A stretch of 45,736 nucleotides of DNA from an uncultured Synergistales bacterium (GCA_905233215.1 CAJODC010000006.1:1-45736); one strand, 5' to 3'. Shown: positions 17,346 to 26,402, numbered from the stretch's first letter. Program-made: numbers and translations. Notes: a model not told the origin generated them from the sequence alone.

Positions 17346-17552
17346 ATGCCGTTTTCCACTATCATTGCACAGAACGCAGACCCTTTTTATTCGCCTGAGA
17401 ATCAAGCCTACGTTATGAAGTCGGTGCAGGAACTCAGAGAAGGAAAAGGACAGACACATGAGTTAATCGAAGAATACAAAAAAATCCCTCCAGACTCATC
17501 ATCAAGGAGGGGAAAAATTTTTGCTCACTCACAAACACCACAGCCGGAATGA
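17346..17552 (+). CDS. RelB/DinJ-type antitoxin C-terminal fragment, orphan
   Basis: The 68-residue protein begins MPFSTIIAQNADPFYSPENQ and has VMKSVQELREGKG then THELIEE. These are features of the toxin-binding C-terminal half of RelB/DinJ antitoxins (NDPFYS..N, then a repressor-binding helix with HDLIE). The N-terminal ribbon-helix-helix DNA-binding half is absent, and no remnant of it is visible upstream. AGGAGG precedes the ATG, so translation looks real. The last third (after about residue 47) reads through the dnaE terminator and overlaps the dnaE 3' end by 28 bases, so it is unlikely to be functional. No toxin is adjacent; a broken YafQ-type toxin lies 17 kb away. Confidence 0.6.
   Translation: MPFSTIIAQNADPFYSPENQAYVMKSVQELREGKGQTHELIEEYKKIPPDSSSRRGKIFAHSQTPQPE
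17478..17512 (-). terminator. Rho-independent terminator of dnaX-dnaE
   Basis: On the minus strand a CCCTCC/GGAGGG stem with a 14-base loop is followed by ATTTTTTTG. It lies just past the dnaE stop and also inside the tail of the antitoxin-like frame on the other strand. A T run also lies on the plus side (17518-17522), so it may act both ways. Confidence 0.75.
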
Positions 17553-20500
17553 ATCTCAAAACCTCCCGATGCTATGACTCCCTGAAGAGCAGAAGCAATC
17601 TTCTCAGGGTCTACACTGCTTCCCAAAAGTATTCGGCAGGTCTCCTCATCGCGTTTGGCCTCAAGTATCATTTTCGCGTTGCCCCGACAAGAATTAACAG
17701 CCCTCGCAAAATCCTTTATGTTCGCAATTTCTCCCGTCAAACTCAACGTAACATAGCGTTGTCCCTTTTCAGCAAGTTCGTCAGGGAATATCACTTTTTC
17801 CGCCAAAAACTGTCCTCTGTCGTCCGTCTTGCCCTCAAAAACACAGGCTGTACCGGTTGTTATTGACCCCTTCAAGTTTTCCCACAATGACGGGAATATC
17901 ACCGTGTCAATACTGCTCTCGGTGTCCTCAAGCTGAATGATACACATGGCATCGCCCCTCTTCGTTGTCTTCGGAGTCATTGAGGCGACTATTCCTCCGG
18001 CTATTGCTTTGACATTAACGCTCTTCCAGCCGGACAAGTCAGAGATCGTACAGTTCGTGTAATCCGAAAATTTTTCCTGATAAGCCTCGTAAGGGTGGCC
18101 GGAAATATAAAGCCCTGTAACTGCCTTCTCGTAATCAAGCCTCGTGTGTTCGTCAAAATCTTTCACTTCATGAATCTCTGGCGCAGCATTCACGGCTTCA
18201 TCTTCAGCATCATCAGCGAATAATTGAATTTGATTGGTCTTCTTCACTGCGTTCACTTTCTGTATCGCCTCAATGTAATCGGGCAACGCTCCGAGCAACA
18301 TGGCTCTGTTCTTCATGATCTCGTCAAATGCTCCGGCCTTGATGAGATTTTCTATTGATGACTTGTTCATCAGACTCATGTCAACCCTCTTTATGAAGTC
18401 CCATAATGATGTGAAATTTCCGTTGGTCTTGCGTTCATTCACAATCATTTCTATTGCGTTATGTCCCATTCTTGAGACTGCACCAAGTCCGAATCTGATG
18501 ACGTTCCCGACAGCCGTGAAATTTTCCGCTGACGAATTTATATCAGGCGGTAAAACTTGAATACCGCTCCTTCTCACTTCAATCACGTAATGACCGAGTA
18601 CTTCCTTTTTCGACTTCATCTGACTCGAAAGGTAAGCGGCCATAAACTCAACTGGGTAATGAGCCTTTAGCCATGCAGTATCGTATGAAATCAGTGCGTA
18701 GGCTGCGCTGTGGGATTTGTTGAAACCGTAACCGGCAAATTTCTCGATGTTGTCAAAAATTGATGACGCTGTGTTCGAGTCTATTCCCTTCTCTTTCGCT
18801 CCCTCAAGAAATTTCGCTCTCTGCTGCTGCATGACTTCGAGTTTCTTCTTGCCCATAGCCCTGCGAAGAAGGTCAGCCTCTCCCAGTGTGTAACCGGCCA
18901 AGACTGAAGCGCACTTCATGACCTGCTCTTGATACAGTATTACACCGTAAGTCTCTTTGAGGACAGGCTCAAGCAATGGGTGTGGATATTGAGGTTTAGA
19001 GCGTCCGTGCTTGCAGTCAATATACTGGTCAACCATTCCAGAATCCAACGGGCCCGGACGGTACATAGCAAGAGCCGCTACTAAGTCCTCAAATCTGTCT
19101 GTCCTCAACTTGCGTAACATCGCCCTTATTCCGTCAGACTCAAGCTGAAATACTCCCATTGTGTCAGCTTCCTGCAAAATCTTGAACGTTTCGGGGTCGT
19201 CCGTCTCATCGTTCACTTTGTTCATGTCAGGAAGTTTCTTGCCGTTGTTCTTGATGTTCGACAGAGCCTCCTCAATTATTGAGAGCGTTGAAAGCCCGAG
19301 AAAGTCCATTTTGACGAGGCCGAGCTTCTCTACAGGCTCCATCGTGAATTGTGTTACAACTTGGCCGGTGTCGCCGTCTTCTTTGCCTGTGCTGAGGCGT
19401 TTGACCGGCACAACGTCAGTTACAGGAACAGGCGAAATCACGACTCCTGCCGCGTGTTGTGATGTATGCCGGGCTAATCCCTCGATGTTTTTGGCCTTGT
19501 CGATGATGTTGTGCTTCACAGGGTCGGAATCGTATTCGGCTTTGAGGTCCGCTGTTTCCTCGATTGCGGTAGAAAGACTCTTGCACATCACCGGGATTAA
19601 CTTCGCTGTCTTGTCCATCAGAGCGTAATCGACACCCAAAGCCCGCCCGACATCTTTGACGGATTGACGGCCTTTCATGCGCCCGAACGTGATAATCTGC
19701 GCTACATGATCGCTCCCGTAATGGTCGGAAATATACTTCAGAAGCTCATCACGTCCCTTGTCTGAAACGTCTGTGTCAATATCGGGCATTGATATTCTTT
19801 CGGGATTCAGGAAACGTTCAAACAGCAAGTCATAGCGCAATGGGTCAAGCTCGGTTATCTTGAGACTCCAAGCAACGAGACTCCCTGCTGCTGAACCTCT
19901 GCCCGGCCCTATGGGAATGTTTCGGGATTTAGCAGCCTGAATTATTCCAGACACTATCAGGAAGTAAGCGCAGAAGCCCATCTGTGTTATCACTCCAAGT
20001 TCATACTCTAAACGTTCGCTGTACTTTTCGGGAATCTCCGTGCCTCTCGCCTCAAAACGTGCCTTCAATCCCTCTCTTGCTCTTGCTCGGAGTTCGTCTT
20101 CTTCGGTCATTCCTTCAGAGAGATTCAGGTTAGGCAGTAGATATTTCTTTTTGTCGGGCAATACTTTCACGTTACATCTTTCGGCGATTGAAACTGTGTT
20201 GTTCATGGCCTCTTCTACTGATTCTTCGGGTAACGTTCTCGTGAGCCTCTCGAAGATTTCATCAGGTGTCATCAGGTAAAATTCATTCCTGTCAAAACCG
20301 AAAGCATCATCGCCAGCGTCAGCATGTGTGTTAATCCGTAAAAGTATCTTGTGCCAGTCGTAATCCTCACTGTTCAGGTAATGTGAGTCGCATGTAGCGA
20401 TAATCGGAATGCCCGTTCTTTTCGAGATGTCAATTATCGCTTTGTTCACCGTTATCTGTTCATCGAGGCTGTTCGGCATTATCTCAAGGAAGAAATTTTC

Positions 20501-21004
20501 ATCGCCAAGAATACTGCGGTAATATTCAGCAGTCTTCACAGCTCCATCAACATTTCCAGTCAAAATCATCTGAGGAATCTCGCCCGCTAGACATGCAGAA
20601 CTCGCTATGATTCCCTCTCTGTAATTTTCGAGAATTGAGTGATCGATTCTGGGCTTGTAGTAAAATCCCTGAGTGTTTGCGATCGAAATTATCTTCATGA
20701 GATTGTGCCAGCCGGTATCATTTTCAGCAAGCAGAAGAAGATGATTGAAACGTTTTGAGACCCTCGATGAAATTCCGTTCGTGTCAACATAAGCCTCACA
20801 GCCCATGATAGGTTTCACGCCCTTCGCAAGACAGTTCTCGTAAAACTCAACAGAACCGTACAATACGCCGTGATCCGTCATGGCTGTAGCCTTCAACGAT
20901 GTGTCCCAGCCCGCTACTTTCTCGGCTAGTGCCTTCGTCCTTATCGCACCGTCAAGCAGGCTGTATTCAGTGTGAACATGAAGATGCACAAAATCTCTAC
21001 TCAT
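17525..21004 (-). CDS. dnaE: DNA polymerase III alpha subunit
   Basis: DnaE is the replicative polymerase, acting with the clamp and tau. The protein is about 1159 residues, matching DnaE1 (E. coli 1160). The N-terminal PHP domain begins HLHVHTEYSLLDGA. The polymerase core shows GPGRGSAAGSLVAW and PDIDTDVSDKGRDELL with the aspartates typical of the catalytic site, then GYGFNKSHSAAYA. A C-terminal OB-fold region follows (KSVNVKAIAGGIVASMTPK). No internal exonuclease insertion is seen, so it is not PolC. ATG 21004 (MSRDF) is chosen; a GTG at 21016 is possible. It overlaps the dnaX stop by 8 bases. A terminator follows. Confidence 0.97.
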   Translation of the reverse strand: MSRDFVHLHVHTEYSLLDGAIRTKALAEKVAGWDTSLKATAMTDHGVLYGSVEFYENCLAKGVKPIMGCEAYVDTNGISSRVSKRFNHLLLLAENDTGWHNLMKIISIANTQGFYYKPRIDHSILENYREGIIASSACLAGEIPQMILTGNVDGAVKTAEYYRSILGDENFFLEIMPNSLDEQITVNKAIIDISKRTGIPIIATCDSHYLNSEDYDWHKILLRINTHADAGDDAFGFDRNEFYLMTPDEIFERLTRTLPEESVEEAMNNTVSIAERCNVKVLPDKKKYLLPNLNLSEGMTEEDELRARAREGLKARFEARGTEIPEKYSERLEYELGVITQMGFCAYFLIVSGIIQAAKSRNIPIGPGRGSAAGSLVAWSLKITELDPLRYDLLFERFLNPERISMPDIDTDVSDKGRDELLKYISDHYGSDHVAQIITFGRMKGRQSVKDVGRALGVDYALMDKTAKLIPVMCKSLSTAIEETADLKAEYDSDPVKHNIIDKAKNIEGLARHTSQHAAGVVISPVPVTDVVPVKRLSTGKEDGDTGQVVTQFTMEPVEKLGLVKMDFLGLSTLSIIEEALSNIKNNGKKLPDMNKVNDETDDPETFKILQEADTMGVFQLESDGIRAMLRKLRTDRFEDLVAALAMYRPGPLDSGMVDQYIDCKHGRSKPQYPHPLLEPVLKETYGVILYQEQVMKCASVLAGYTLGEADLLRRAMGKKKLEVMQQQRAKFLEGAKEKGIDSNTASSIFDNIEKFAGYGFNKSHSAAYALISYDTAWLKAHYPVEFMAAYLSSQMKSKKEVLGHYVIEVRRSGIQVLPPDINSSAENFTAVGNVIRFGLGAVSRMGHNAIEMIVNERKTNGNFTSLWDFIKRVDMSLMNKSSIENLIKAGAFDEIMKNRAMLLGALPDYIEAIQKVNAVKKTNQIQLFADDAEDEAVNAAPEIHEVKDFDEHTRLDYEKAVTGLYISGHPYEAYQEKFSDYTNCTISDLSGWKSVNVKAIAGGIVASMTPKTTKRGDAMCIIQLEDTESSIDTVIFPSLWENLKGSITTGTACVFEGKTDDRGQFLAEKVIFPDELAEKGQRYVTLSLTGEIANIKDFARAVNSCRGNAKMILEAKRDEETCRILLGSSVDPEKIASALQGVIASGGFEIHSGCGVCE

Positions 21005-22670
21005 TATCGTTATCACTATCCTGTTCTGTGTCGTCTGATTCTGACTCGCTGTGTTTCAACAATATCATTTCCGGCCTGAGTCCTATAGCCTTCAATTTTT
21101 GCATCAAATCTCCGAATGCTGAATTGCTTTTTGCTTCGGGAGGCGGTGAGGGATTGTCCGGTTCAGTTGAAATAAGTTCGCCGATTATGTCCTTCGCTCT
21201 TTGCTGACGGGGCTTTTCTGTCTCCGTAAAATTTTCGGCAATGGGAGCAGTCTCGAACTTTACGCAAGTATATTCAGCCTCTCGGAACTTCAGCACTATG
21301 TCTCCGTAAACAGAAAAAATCTCGGCTATTTCGCCAGCGTTCCTGTCAACCCTCATGACCTCGAAGCAATACCTGTGTTCAAAGTCAAGTATTACGTCAT
21401 CGCCCCTTCTGTAAATCCTAGTGTCAAACATAGCATAGTAAATCATCTTGTTCTTCTCTGACGCTATGTTAATCAATTCAGCTTTCAGTCCCTCGTCTGT
21501 TTCAACGTGAACAGGAACTGCAACAGGTGCAGGAGTTTCAACGGCAGGAGCAATTTTTTTGATGACTGGCGGAGGCGGCTCTTGCTCTTGCTCTTTCTCC
21601 TCATCGTCAAGCATGAACACGAACGTTCCAAGAAGAATCTCTGTTCTTATTCCTGAACGTGCCTGTCTCAAAAGTTCCAGCAAAATTCCCAAAAGTTTAT
21701 GAAGTTCGGAAGGCTTCCAGTTTTTCGACTCGGTAACAAGAAAATTCCTGTCCTCTTCGGAAAGCGATAAAGCGTCCGTGATTGTCTTCCATTTTGAGAC
21801 AAGCCACAAATCCCTGATGAGCGTGAAAATTTCCTCAAACACTCTCAAGGCTGAAGCTCCTGTGTCAAACATAGCCTTCAATCCCCTGTAAGCACTCTCA
21901 GGGTTAGTCCTCAGTTCAACAAGCCAACGCTCAAACGATGAACGGCTCCCAGTCCCGAAGACTGACTCGACTCTCTGAAGCGTTACATCTCCTGAAGCCG
22001 CTGACTGTTCGAGAAGCGATAAAGCGTCCCTCAATGCCCCGTCAGACTGCCGGGCAATCTCTCGCAGTGCTTCGGCCTCAAACGCTATATTCTCGCACTG
22101 ACAGACGTATTCAAGCCTCGTGAAAATGTCATCAGGCGTTATGCTGTGAAACGGTATGTGCTGACATCGTGAGCGTATCGTTACCGGCACTTTGTGAGGC
22201 TCTGTCGTGGCCATGATGAAGATTACGTGTTCGGGAGGTTCTTCGAGGGTCTTCAAGAGTGCGTTGAATGCTCCTTGAGACAACATGTGAACTTCATCAA
22301 TGATGTATATTTTGTACTTTGAGTTGAACGGCGAGAGAGTTACATTTTCTTTGAGACCTCGTATATTTTCGACACCGTTGTTTGACGCTCCGTCTATTTC
22401 GATTACGTCAAGCGATTCCCCTGATGTTATGTCAAGACAGTTTCGGCATTTTCCGCAGGGTTCAAAGCCTTGACGGTCTAAACAGTTCAGGGACTTAGCG
22501 AAGATTCTGGCGATTGATGTTTTTCCGCAGCCTCTTGAGCCTGAGAACAAATAAGCGTGTCCAACCCTGCCGCGTTCAAGCGAATGTGTGAGAATTTCCA
22601 CTGCTGATTTTTGTCCGACGACTGAAGCGAAATTCTGAGGGCGGTATTTCCTGTATAATGACACGCTCAT
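20997..22670 (-). CDS. dnaX: DNA polymerase III tau/gamma subunit
   Basis: DnaX is the clamp-loader ATPase. The N-terminal AAA+ domain shows FSGSRGCGKTSIARIFAK (Walker A), a zinc module (CGKCRNC), IYIIDEVHMLS (Walker B) and IMATTEPHKVP (sensor 1). An acidic and proline-rich linker (EKEQEQEPPPP) separates it from the C-terminal domain. ATG 22670 is used rather than a start 6 codons upstream, because AAAGG lies 10 bases before it. The 557-residue full product is tau. A run of seven A at 21554-21560 could give a shorter gamma form by -1 slippage (see the next entry). It is co-transcribed with dnaE, whose start overlaps its stop. Confidence 0.95.
   Translation of the reverse strand: MSVSLYRKYRPQNFASVVGQKSAVEILTHSLERGRVGHAYLFSGSRGCGKTSIARIFAKSLNCLDRQGFEPCGKCRNCLDITSGESLDVIEIDGASNNGVENIRGLKENVTLSPFNSKYKIYIIDEVHMLSQGAFNALLKTLEEPPEHVIFIMATTEPHKVPVTIRSRCQHIPFHSITPDDIFTRLEYVCQCENIAFEAEALREIARQSDGALRDALSLLEQSAASGDVTLQRVESVFGTGSRSSFERWLVELRTNPESAYRGLKAMFDTGASALRVFEEIFTLIRDLWLVSKWKTITDALSLSEEDRNFLVTESKNWKPSELHKLLGILLELLRQARSGIRTEILLGTFVFMLDDEEKEQEQEPPPPVIKKIAPAVETPAPVAVPVHVETDEGLKAELINIASEKNKMIYYAMFDTRIYRRGDDVILDFEHRYCFEVMRVDRNAGEIAEIFSVYGDIVLKFREAEYTCVKFETAPIAENFTETEKPRQQRAKDIIGELISTEPDNPSPPPEAKSNSAFGDLMQKLKAIGLRPEMILLKHSESESDDTEQDSDNDNE
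21538..21560 (-). other. Candidate -1 slippage site in dnaX
   Basis: In the mRNA the frame reads ATC AAA AAA ATT GCT, that is seven A in a row at codons 371-373. A -1 shift after AAA AAA would give AAT TGC TCC TGC CGT and then TGA (21538-21540), so only five extra residues follow. The truncated protein would be 377 residues, ending at the end of the clamp-loader domains, as gamma does. No downstream stem or upstream Shine-Dalgarno-like stimulator is obvious. A 7-A tract could equally slip at transcription. Confidence 0.45.
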
Positions 22671-22704
22671 GAAGACATATCCTTTCAATTTAATATTATG
22701 AAGA

Positions 22705-22710
22705 ATTATA
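22705..22710 (-). promoter_or_regulatory. Candidate -10 box of dnaX
   Basis: TATAAT on the minus strand lies about 35 bases before ATG 22670. A TTTACA at a 20-base distance is a poor -35. It shares the intergenic region with the direct repeats described next. Confidence 0.35.
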
Positions 22711-22728
22711 GAACACTCTCGAATTTTA

Positions 22729-22760
22729 ATTGTAAACTCAAATTTTTTCGATTGTAAACT
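22729..22760. repeat. Paired direct repeat ATTGTAAACT in the dnaX / nucleoside kinase divergent region
   Basis: Identical 10-base copies occur at 22729-22738 and 22751-22760, their starts 22 bases apart, which puts them on the same DNA face about two helical turns apart. The downstream copy lies where a -35 would sit for the + gene (its -10, TATAAT, is at 22781-22786). They may be an operator or activator site. No known regulator is assigned. Confidence 0.4.
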
Positions 22761-22780
22761 GAGGCATTCAGCCTTTAGGG

Positions 22781-22786
22781 TATAAT
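22781..22786 (+). promoter_or_regulatory. Candidate -10 box of the nucleoside kinase gene
   Basis: TATAAT 29 bases before ATG 22816. A possible TTGTAA (-35) at 22752-22757 gives a 23-base spacer, which is too long for a normal sigma-70 promoter, so the -35 assignment is uncertain. Confidence 0.4.
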
Positions 22787-22815
22787 GTCAGAAATTTATG
22801 TAGAGGTGCAATTTA

Positions 22816-24495
22816 ATGGCATTTACAGTCTGCGTATTAACAGCAGCAGCAAAGAGAGATACATACATCGCCAGTTACATAGCCGGAGAAGCTCCAGTTA
22901 CCGGCCATGACGTTATGGAAGAAATGATAACCAAGCATGACATGCCTCACCGAAGAGTCATAGCGTGGTTTGTGAACAATTACACGAGGCCGCTTGACTG
23001 GATAGTTGATGAAGATGCAACAGTGGAGTTCATTACGTCGACATCACCGACAGGCCAGAGGATATATAAACGCACGTTAGGATTTGTGTTAATCATAGCG
23101 TGTGCCAGAGTTTTAGGACGAAAGGCAGTATTAAGGCACTCGATAGCCGACTCTCATTACTGGGAATTTGATGACGGCCCTGTATCACAGTCAGACGTTG
23201 ACAGAATCAAGGCCGAGATGAACGACATTATCCGCCGGGACTCAGCGATAACCCGTGAGATTCTAACGATCGACAAGGCACGCCGTGTCTTTCAGCGTCA
23301 GGGAGAGCCTGAGATAGCCGAGTTATTCGTCCGTGCCAATCTTGATCCAGTTGAGGTCTACAGATGCGGCGAACGTTACGGTTACTTCTGCGGAGGCCCT
23401 CTGGCATCGTCAACGGGCGCACTCAGAATGTTTGATGTAGTTCTGTACGAACAGGGAATGTTATTGCGCTTCCCAAGACCTGACGCTCCCGAACAGATGC
23501 CGGAATTGAGACTCGAGCCGTCAATGGGAAAAGTATTCTTCGACTACGCACACTGGCTTCAAGTTCTCGACCTGAACTATCTGAACAAGCTGCATCACAG
23601 AGTAACCGAAGGAAGAATACAGGAACTGATACTAATCGCTGAGGCGTTTCACTCACAGAAACTCGGCAACATCGCCGAAGACATTGCCTCGCGTCCCGTC
23701 AAAGTCGTAACGATAGCAGGGCCTTCAGCGTCAGGGAAGACGACATTTTCGGAGCGTCTGAAAGTTCAGTTGATGGTCTGCGGAAAAACTCCCGTAACTC
23801 TTCCGCTTGACAATTACTTCAAGGAACGTGAAGACTCTCCAAAAGACGAGACCGGCGAATATGATTACGAGAGACTTGACGCTCTTGATCTTGAGCTTCT
23901 TGAGGATAATTTGACCAGAATAGTAGGAGGCGAAGAGGTTGTTACGCCAGTTTACAATTTCATTTCGGGAAGGAAAGAGCCGGGAAAAGTCATCAAGCTG
24001 AAGCCGTCAGACGTTCTCATAATGGAGGGTATTCACGGACTGAACGACAGGATTCTTGACATGGTGCCGGAGACCGGGCGTTATGGTATTTTTGTCTCGC
24101 CTTTAACTGGAATCTGCATTGACCCTCACAACAGGACAAGCACGAGCGATAACAGACTTTTACGGCGGATAATCCGTGATTACAGGACAAGGGGGAAATC
24201 TGCGCAGGTAACGCTTGAAATTTACCCGAAAGTTATACGAGGAGCGAAGAAATACATTTTCCCCTACAGGAGCCGAGCCAACGCTATATTCAACTCGTCA
24301 TTACCGTATGAGCTTGGAGTCCTGAAGCCCTATGTTGAGCCGTTATTGCACACTGTTGACGAGAACTCAAGCGTCTTCAGCGAGGCTTTGAGGCTTCTGA
24401 ACATTCTGCGGTTTGTCCCTGCGTTGAACAATGACGGGATCCCGAACAACTCGGTAATTCGTGAGTTCATCGGCGGAAGCTGTCTTGACGTGTAA
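22816..24495 (+). CDS. Nucleoside (uridine-type) kinase with ThrRS-like N-terminal domains
   Basis: The 559-residue protein has two parts. Residues 1-290 resemble the TGS and editing-like (SAD) domains of threonyl-tRNA synthetase: YIAGEAPVTGHDVMEEM and then HSIADSHYWEFDDGPVS. Residues 295-520 are a phosphoribulokinase/uridine-kinase P-loop domain with Walker A AGPSASGKTTFSERL (about residues 301-312), LDNYFKERED, YDYERLDALD and MEGIHGLN. This fusion is known from Firmicutes, Thermotogae and relatives and is annotated as a nucleoside kinase; its substrate is probably uridine or another nucleoside. The stop is 12 bases before cbiB, so the two may be co-transcribed, but no functional link is evident. 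Confidence 0.88.
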   Translation: MAFTVCVLTAAAKRDTYIASYIAGEAPVTGHDVMEEMITKHDMPHRRVIAWFVNNYTRPLDWIVDEDATVEFITSTSPTGQRIYKRTLGFVLIIACARVLGRKAVLRHSIADSHYWEFDDGPVSQSDVDRIKAEMNDIIRRDSAITREILTIDKARRVFQRQGEPEIAELFVRANLDPVEVYRCGERYGYFCGGPLASSTGALRMFDVVLYEQGMLLRFPRPDAPEQMPELRLEPSMGKVFFDYAHWLQVLDLNYLNKLHHRVTEGRIQELILIAEAFHSQKLGNIAEDIASRPVKVVTIAGPSASGKTTFSERLKVQLMVCGKTPVTLPLDNYFKEREDSPKDETGEYDYERLDALDLELLEDNLTRIVGGEEVVTPVYNFISGRKEPGKVIKLKPSDVLIMEGIHGLNDRILDMVPETGRYGIFVSPLTGICIDPHNRTSTSDNRLLRRIIRDYRTRGKSAQVTLEIYPKVIRGAKKYIFPYRSRANAIFNSSLPYELGVLKPYVEPLLHTVDENSSVFSEALRLLNILRFVPALNNDGIPNNSVIREFIGGSCLDV

Positions 24496-24507
24496 TCTCA
24501 CTGAGCC

Positions 24508-25437
24508 TTGAAATTCGCGCTGGTACTGTGTCTTGCCGTAATCGCTGATGAAATTTTCGGCGACCCTGCAAGATTCCCTCACCCTGTGAGAATGATCGGA
24601 AGGGTGATAAATTTTTGGCACAGGATAATTTTTTCGGACACTGAGTCATTTTTTGACGGCCTCGCTGTTTCGCTTTTGACGATTTTTACGGCGGGGCTTT
24701 TTGCTGGATTGACAGCGGTTTTGGTTGACGGCAATGTGATTTTTCAGGTTTACGCTTTATACAGTGCCATTGCTTGGAGAGACTTGAAGGACGAGACAGC
24801 ACCAGTATTTTTCGCTCTCGTCAAAAAAGATTTTGACTCAGCGAGAAAATATTTGTCGTTCGTTGTCGGACGCGATACTGAAAATCTTGATGAGACTGAA
24901 ATCGCTCGTGCCGTGATTGAGACAGTCGCTGAAAATTCTGTTGACGGCGTGATTTCAGTGATGTTCTTCGCAGCAATCGGTTACGCTGTGAGTCCCGTCT
25001 GGGGAATGCCCGTCATCGTCTGGGCGTTCAAGGCTGCAAGCACTCTTGACTCGATGATAGGCTACGAAAGTTTCGGGCGTTATGGGACGGCTTCAGCGAG
25101 GATTGACGATGTTATGAACTTTTTGACGGCTAGAATCGGAGGATTGATGATAGTGTTGACTGGAGGAAATTTCCGGGAGGCTTTGAGGGTTTTCGCTTCT
25201 GACAGGACGAAGCACAAGAGTCCCAACAGCGCACACCCTGAAAGTGCTTTCGCTGGCGTATTGGGACTCAGGCTCGGAGGAGGAGCGTTCTACGGCGGAA
25301 AGTTCGAGGCTAGGCCGTTCCTGAATGAGGCCGGGAATGATCCTGTTACGGCTGACATAGTAAGGGCTTGGAAGGTGCTTGATGTGTCGTGCTTTGCGTT
25401 CACGGGAATTTTGGTGATTCTCTCATGCTTGAGTTGA
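24508..25437 (+). CDS. cbiB: Adenosylcobinamide-phosphate synthase CbiB
   Basis: CbiB attaches an aminopropanol phosphate arm to adenosylcobyric acid at the inner membrane. The 309-residue protein begins LAVIADEIFGDPARFPHPVRMIG, typical of the family, and has RDLKDETAPVF, VIETVAENSVDGVISV, the conserved AASTLDSMIGY and SARIDDVMNF, and NSAHPESAFAGVLGLRLGG. Several hydrophobic segments are present. The start appears to be TTG at 24508; no clear ribosome site is seen. It overlaps the next gene by 13 bases. Cobalamin genes in this window fall in two separate places. Confidence 0.93.
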   Translation: MKFALVLCLAVIADEIFGDPARFPHPVRMIGRVINFWHRIIFSDTESFFDGLAVSLLTIFTAGLFAGLTAVLVDGNVIFQVYALYSAIAWRDLKDETAPVFFALVKKDFDSARKYLSFVVGRDTENLDETEIARAVIETVAENSVDGVISVMFFAAIGYAVSPVWGMPVIVWAFKAASTLDSMIGYESFGRYGTASARIDDVMNFLTARIGGLMIVLTGGNFREALRVFASDRTKHKSPNSAHPESAFAGVLGLRLGGGAFYGGKFEARPFLNEAGNDPVTADIVRAWKVLDVSCFAFTGILVILSCLS

Positions 25438-26402
25438 TACACGGTGCCAATCCCGAAAATCTTTTCCGTGCTTTCGGTGTTCCTGTTCCCGAAAAGATTC
25501 TCGACTTCAGCACTAACACTAACGTCATCGCATGGCCGAAAATCACTCTTGACGTTGAGCGTATCGCCTCAAGTTATCCTGATCCCGAATGCAACCGCCT
25601 CCGTAAAATCATTTCGGAGCGTGAGAGAGTCCCGGTGTCAAAAATATTATTCACTAACGGAGCGAATCAGGCTATATTCCTTCTTGCCGGACTTTTCACC
25701 GAAAACACAGCAATATTACAGCCCTGTTACGGCGAATATTCGAGGGCGTTCAGGAATGCGGAGAGTATTTTTTCGCTTGACGGTGCAAAAAATTTCCGAC
25801 ACGTCATAATCTGCAATCCCAACAACCCTACAGGCCGTTTCATTCCTGACCTTTCAAGAACGTTAGCGTCAAATCCCGAAACGATATTCATCATTGACGA
25901 GTCGTATGTAGATTTTCTGACGTTCAAAAAGTCTGAAAGGCTCGTTGATTTTCACAACGCCGTGATATTGAGGTCATTGACAAAAATTTTTCACCTCAGC
26001 GGAGCGAGAATAGGTTATCTCATCGCTGATGAAAGCATCGTTGACGCTGTTAAAATGAATATGCCCTCATGGAGCGTGAACGCCTTTGCTCAAGAATTAG
26101 CGTTGAAATTTCTGAATGACGATGAATTTTTGAGGAGAACGAGAGATTTTTACCGTCTTAATACTCCATTGTTCATGAATGAGCTGAAATGTTTGGGACT
26201 TGAGGTGATTGAGTCTGATGTGAATTTCTTTCTGTTGAAGGCTGACGATGACAAGAGATTGATTCGTTTTTTGCTGACGAATGGAATCGCTGTCAGGCAC
26301 ACGAGGAATTTCGAGTCTCTTGACGGGAAGTATATCAGGGTTTCAGTCAGGAGGCCGGAAGAGAATGAAATTTTTGTTGAGGCTATGAGGGATTTTGTGT
26401 AG
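25425..26402 (+). CDS. cobD: L-threonine-O-3-phosphate decarboxylase (CobD-type PLP enzyme)
   Basis: This class I aminotransferase-fold enzyme makes aminopropanol phosphate, the substrate for CbiB. ATG 25425 gives MLELIHGANPENL, the usual N-terminus with GANP. The FTNGAN segment, NPNNPTGR (131-138), the IIDESYVDF motif with the PLP-contacting aspartate, and the SLTKIFHLSGARIGY motif with Lys197 as the PLP anchor are visible. The 325-residue length is near the 360-residue family average. It overlaps cbiB by 13 bases at the start and converges on cbiA with a 20-base overlap. Histidinol-phosphate aminotransferase is the main alternative, but the cobalamin context and the HGANP start favour CobD. 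Confidence 0.85.
   Translation: MLELIHGANPENLFRAFGVPVPEKILDFSTNTNVIAWPKITLDVERIASSYPDPECNRLRKIISERERVPVSKILFTNGANQAIFLLAGLFTENTAILQPCYGEYSRAFRNAESIFSLDGAKNFRHVIICNPNNPTGRFIPDLSRTLASNPETIFIIDESYVDFLTFKKSERLVDFHNAVILRSLTKIFHLSGARIGYLIADESIVDAVKMNMPSWSVNAFAQELALKFLNDDEFLRRTRDFYRLNTPLFMNELKCLGLEVIESDVNFFLLKADDDKRLIRFLLTNGIAVRHTRNFESLDGKYIRVSVRRPEENEIFVEAMRDFV

Noticed and set aside
24496-24507. A B12 riboswitch before the first cobalamin block.
   Set aside because: Only 12 bases separate the kinase stop and the TTG start; a riboswitch would need to lie inside the kinase gene.
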